Assembly: GCF_900005765.1 (NCBI RefSeq)
Contig: NC_041690.1
Span: 682,001-746,000, forward strand
Reading direction: 5' to 3'
Length of the DNA: 64,000 nt
From: Plasmodium relictum
Taxonomy: Eukaryota > Apicomplexa > Aconoidasida > Haemosporida > Plasmodiidae
Each line of letters opens with the position of its first letter. Positions within the stretch are counted from its first letter, which is position 1. Below, one piece after another: positions 61,291 through 64,000 of this stretch. A program made the position numbers and the translations under genes. The notes below the pieces were generated by a model, which made no database searches, was not told the DNA's origin, and worked only from the letters and a program-made list of their open reading frames with translations.

Positions 61291-64000
61291 TTAATTCCCA
61301 TTTGTATTGTATATATTATTTGAGTTATTGATTGCAACAATAGGATAAATAAAATTATCTCCATTAGTATTAACAATATTTGTATGAGATGTTATATTAT
61401 TTTCTTCATTAAAAGAATTTTTAAAATAATTATTATAGTTGTTATAGCACATATAAGGAAGAATATTATTAAAAAGATTATTTTTATTTATATTTATATT
61501 TCTATTAATATCATTATTTTGTGAGTTAAATATAAAGTTATTAAAGGGGAAATGATTAGTTATCATAACATTATTTGCCATATTAATTTTTAAATTATCT
61601 GTATTACCTAAATTTTCATTTACATTTTTATGTTTTGTGTAGTTTATATTATTAAAATTATTATTATCATTATACATATTGTTATTATTTGTAATATTAA
61701 TATAATTTTTTGTATAATTTGTGTTACAATTTTTTAAATCATCATTAATTTTTTTGTATAACAAATTTTTATTTGTATCATAAAAATTCCATGTTAATAT
61801 ATTTGTATTCGTAAAATTAGTACTTTTATTTATGCTAAATTGACTACATATTATATTATTTATAGAATTATCTAGTGTATTGGGAAAACTATTCTGTATA
61901 CAATTATAAAAATTTAAATTATTTAATGAATTGTTTATATCAGCCATATTAAGATTATTGGAATTTATCATACGGTTTATGTTTTGATTATTTGCTTTAG
62001 AAGTAGAAAAGGAAGTAGGAACTTTAAAATACTGAGATGCCATACTTGAACTATTAGTTTGATCATTTTTCTTGTTAATATTTTCCTTGTTTTTATTTTT
62101 TTTATATTTTCTTTTATGCTTTGTATTTAATGTATTCATATTTCCATTTTTAGTTTCATTTTGAAGAATAATATGATTTTTGCTATTTAATGTATTATCT
62201 TCATTTTTATTATTTATCAAGGAGAAATAATTATATTCTTCTAAACTATTAATATGGAAATTTTCTTTCTTATCATTTGATTTAGATGTGAAATAAAGGG
62301 GTACAGTATCTCTTCTATCATTATTAGTAGCACTAAAATTATTTAAAAAATTATTATGCATATTATAATTGTTTTCTAAATCTTCTTTATTAATAGTGTC
62401 TCTAATTTTTTTACTAGTTTCACTTTTAGTATTTTTCTTCTTTTTATTCAACTTTCTCAATTTCTTATTATTTAGAATATGGTTATTTCTAATTTCCTTT
62501 AGAGCTTTTATAGTTATTTTTATACCATTTTTTTTCAACATGTAAATCCATTCCTTTTTATAACCATTTCTTTCACATGCTAGCAAACAATATTTTTCAG
62601 CAACATTCCAAACTCCTAAGATATGAGCAGCTCTGTATAGATCTCTTATTTTCATATCTCCAAATGTTGATCTAGAAGTAGGATATAAATTATTTGATGA
62701 TAAAAGTTCATCACATTTTTTAACATTTGTCATTCGTTTTTGATGTAATGCTTTTCTTAATATTGCTCTTCCATTTGTTCCTATAGGGATATCAAATCCA
62801 GGATACCATTCAATTAAATAATTATTTTGTGATTCTACGTTAGAAGAACTATTCAAATTATTTGATGAATTATCATTAAAATTATTATTCAAATTATTTG
62901 ATGAATTATCATTAAAATTATTATTCAAGTTATTTGATGAATTATCATTAATAGGGTTATTCATACTATTTATTGAGTTTTCATTGAAATAATTATTCGA
63001 CATATTTGTTGAATTATCATTAATAGGATTATTCATACTATTTATTGAGTTTTCATTGAAATAATTATTCGACATATTTGTTGAATTATCATTAATAGGA
63101 TTATTCATACTATTTATTGAGTTTTCATTGAAATAATTATTCGACATATTTGTTGAATTATCATTAATAGGATTATTCATACTATTTATTGAGTTTTCAT
63201 TGAAATAATTATTCGACATATTTGTTGAATTANTGAATTATCATTAAAAGAATTATTCAAGCTATTTGTTGAATTATCATTAAAAGAATTATTCAAGCTA
63301 TTTGTTGAATTATCATTAAAAGAATTATTCAAGCTATTTGTTGAATTATCATTAAAAGAATTATTCAAGCTATTTGTTGAATTATCATTAAAAGAATTAT
63401 TCAAGCTATTTGTTGAATTATCATTAAAAGAATTATTCAAGCTATTTGTTGAATTATCATTAAAAGAATTAGGTAAGTTATTTTGTTGTTCACTCTCATT
63501 ATTGTAAATATTTTCCAAATTATTTTGAGAATCGTAGCCAAAAGAACTATCCAAGTTATTTTGCTCTTCTTTATTAAAAAGGATATTAATATTGTTATGA
63601 GAATTGTCATTAAAAAAAACATTTATGAAATTTTCCTTATTTAGCTCCTTTTCTATCATGTTACTTTTTAAAGAGTTCACTTTTGAACAAATTATTTCCT
63701 TTTCATTTAAGTTTTCTTGAAAATTTCCTTTTAATTTTTTTCTTTCTATGTTGCAATTTTCATCATCAGTTATATTTTGTCTTGCATATTTTATTGAAAA
63801 ATCATCTGAATAATTTTTATAGCTCTCTTCATTTAAAATTAAATTATTTTCATCTATTTTTTTTTTGGTATTTTCATTTATAAATGAATTTACTTTAGAA
63901 CACTCAGTTATATCTTGAAAGGTTTCAATACTATTTGAATTCTTCAATTCATTTTCACAGCAATTTGATATATTTAATTTAATTAAATTTTCATTCATCT
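61291..64000 (-). CDS. Asn-rich tandem-repeat protein, broken by an assembly N, possibly incomplete at right edge
   Basis: Two reverse frames (63998 leftward, and the frame ending at 61291) belong to one gene. Both carry the same 12-residue repeat (NDNSTNSLNNSF and variants) and are separated only by an N at 63233 with eight surplus bases that shift the frame. A Met lies at 63998, so the start may be here or off the edge. The N-terminal part is Asn/Glu/Lys-rich without a known domain. After the repeats comes a compact, non-repetitive block (about 62350-62820 on the reverse strand) containing IEWYPGFDIPIGTNGRAILR, LYPTSRSTFGDMKIRDLYRA and AHILGVWNVAEKYCLLACER. It looks like a conserved helical domain that I cannot name. 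A basic stretch (KKLRKLNKKKKNTKS) follows, then ~380 Asn-rich residues to the stop. Nuclear location is possible but unproven. There is no membrane segment. Confidence 0.8.
62833..63476 (-). repeat. 36-bp / 72-bp coding tandem repeat array
   Basis: The marker ATTATCATT recurs in a 36-bp register: at 62869, 62905 and 62941; then as a 72-bp higher-order unit at 62941, 63013, 63085 and 63157; then, after the N, as a 36-bp unit at 63237, 63273, 63309, 63345, 63381, 63417 and 63453. Each 36 bp codes for 12 residues of the NDNS.N..NN.. type. The 72-bp unit pairs one such repeat with a diverged one (NENSINSMNNPI). Copy number is probably wrong in the assembly and variable between isolates. Confidence 0.92.
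63229..63236. other. Assembly join (N) inside the repeat array
   Basis: The only ambiguous base in the window is at 63233, between two copies of TGAATTA. The 36-bp register jumps by 8 bp here (expected marker at 63229, found at 63237). This is best read as two contig ends joined in a repeat, not as a real frameshift. Confidence 0.92.

Overview
This window is nuclear chromosomal DNA of a malaria parasite (Plasmodium). The evidence is extreme A+T content in and between genes, long Asn/Lys-rich low-complexity inserts, short GT/AG introns with T-rich acceptors, and parasite-type GAPDH (with the KG insertion in its S-loop) and cytochrome c1. I recall GAPDH, cytochrome c1 and valyl-tRNA synthetase lying close together on P. 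falciparum chromosome 14 in this relative order, so this looks like a conserved core block rather than a subtelomere. The species cannot be fixed from the sequence alone.

Layout, left to right: (1) 1-11927 (+), a giant four-exon gene cut by the left edge, whose C-terminus resembles spatacsin (SPG11); (2) 12549-13493 (+), a divergent cyclin-box protein; (3) 14473-16503 (+), a protein with one intact AAA+-type P-loop domain and a probable degenerate one before it; (4) 16826-18160 (-), GAPDH, two exons; (5) 21233-22656 (+), cytochrome c1, two exons; (6) 25513-27278 (-), a multi-pass membrane protein that I rebuild from two ORFs joined by a phase-2 intron; (7) 28318-33355 (+), a gene of about 23 exons with an N-terminal SPEF1/CLAMP-type calponin-homology domain and a helical-repeat-like C-terminus; (8) 35718-44462 (+), a 2914-residue Asn-rich protein of unknown function; (9) 46352-50518 (+), a GBP/atlastin-type GTPase with a signal peptide and C-terminal membrane segments; (10) 51151-51372 (-), a small cysteine-paired CHCH-like protein; (11) 51920-55474 (+), COG1, the Golgi tethering subunit; (12) 55957-56322 (+), a small thioredoxin-fold protein of the axonemal dynein/TXNDC6 type; (13) 56776-59949 (-), valyl-tRNA synthetase; (14) 61291-64000 (-), an Asn-rich repeat protein cut by an assembly N and possibly by the right edge.

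The genes do not form an operon; each seems to be a separate eukaryotic transcription unit. By theme there are housekeeping enzymes (GAPDH, cytochrome c1, ValRS), membrane-traffic factors (spatacsin-like, COG1, GBP-like GTPase) and probable male-gamete axoneme components (CH-domain protein, dynein-type thioredoxin). I see no mobile element, CRISPR array, tRNA, rRNA or prophage. The most useful results are gene models not visible as single ORFs (the 23-exon CH gene, the joined membrane protein, the truncated spatacsin-like giant), the unusual GTPase, a 40-bp perfect palindrome inside an intron, and an assembly error in the right-end repeat array.
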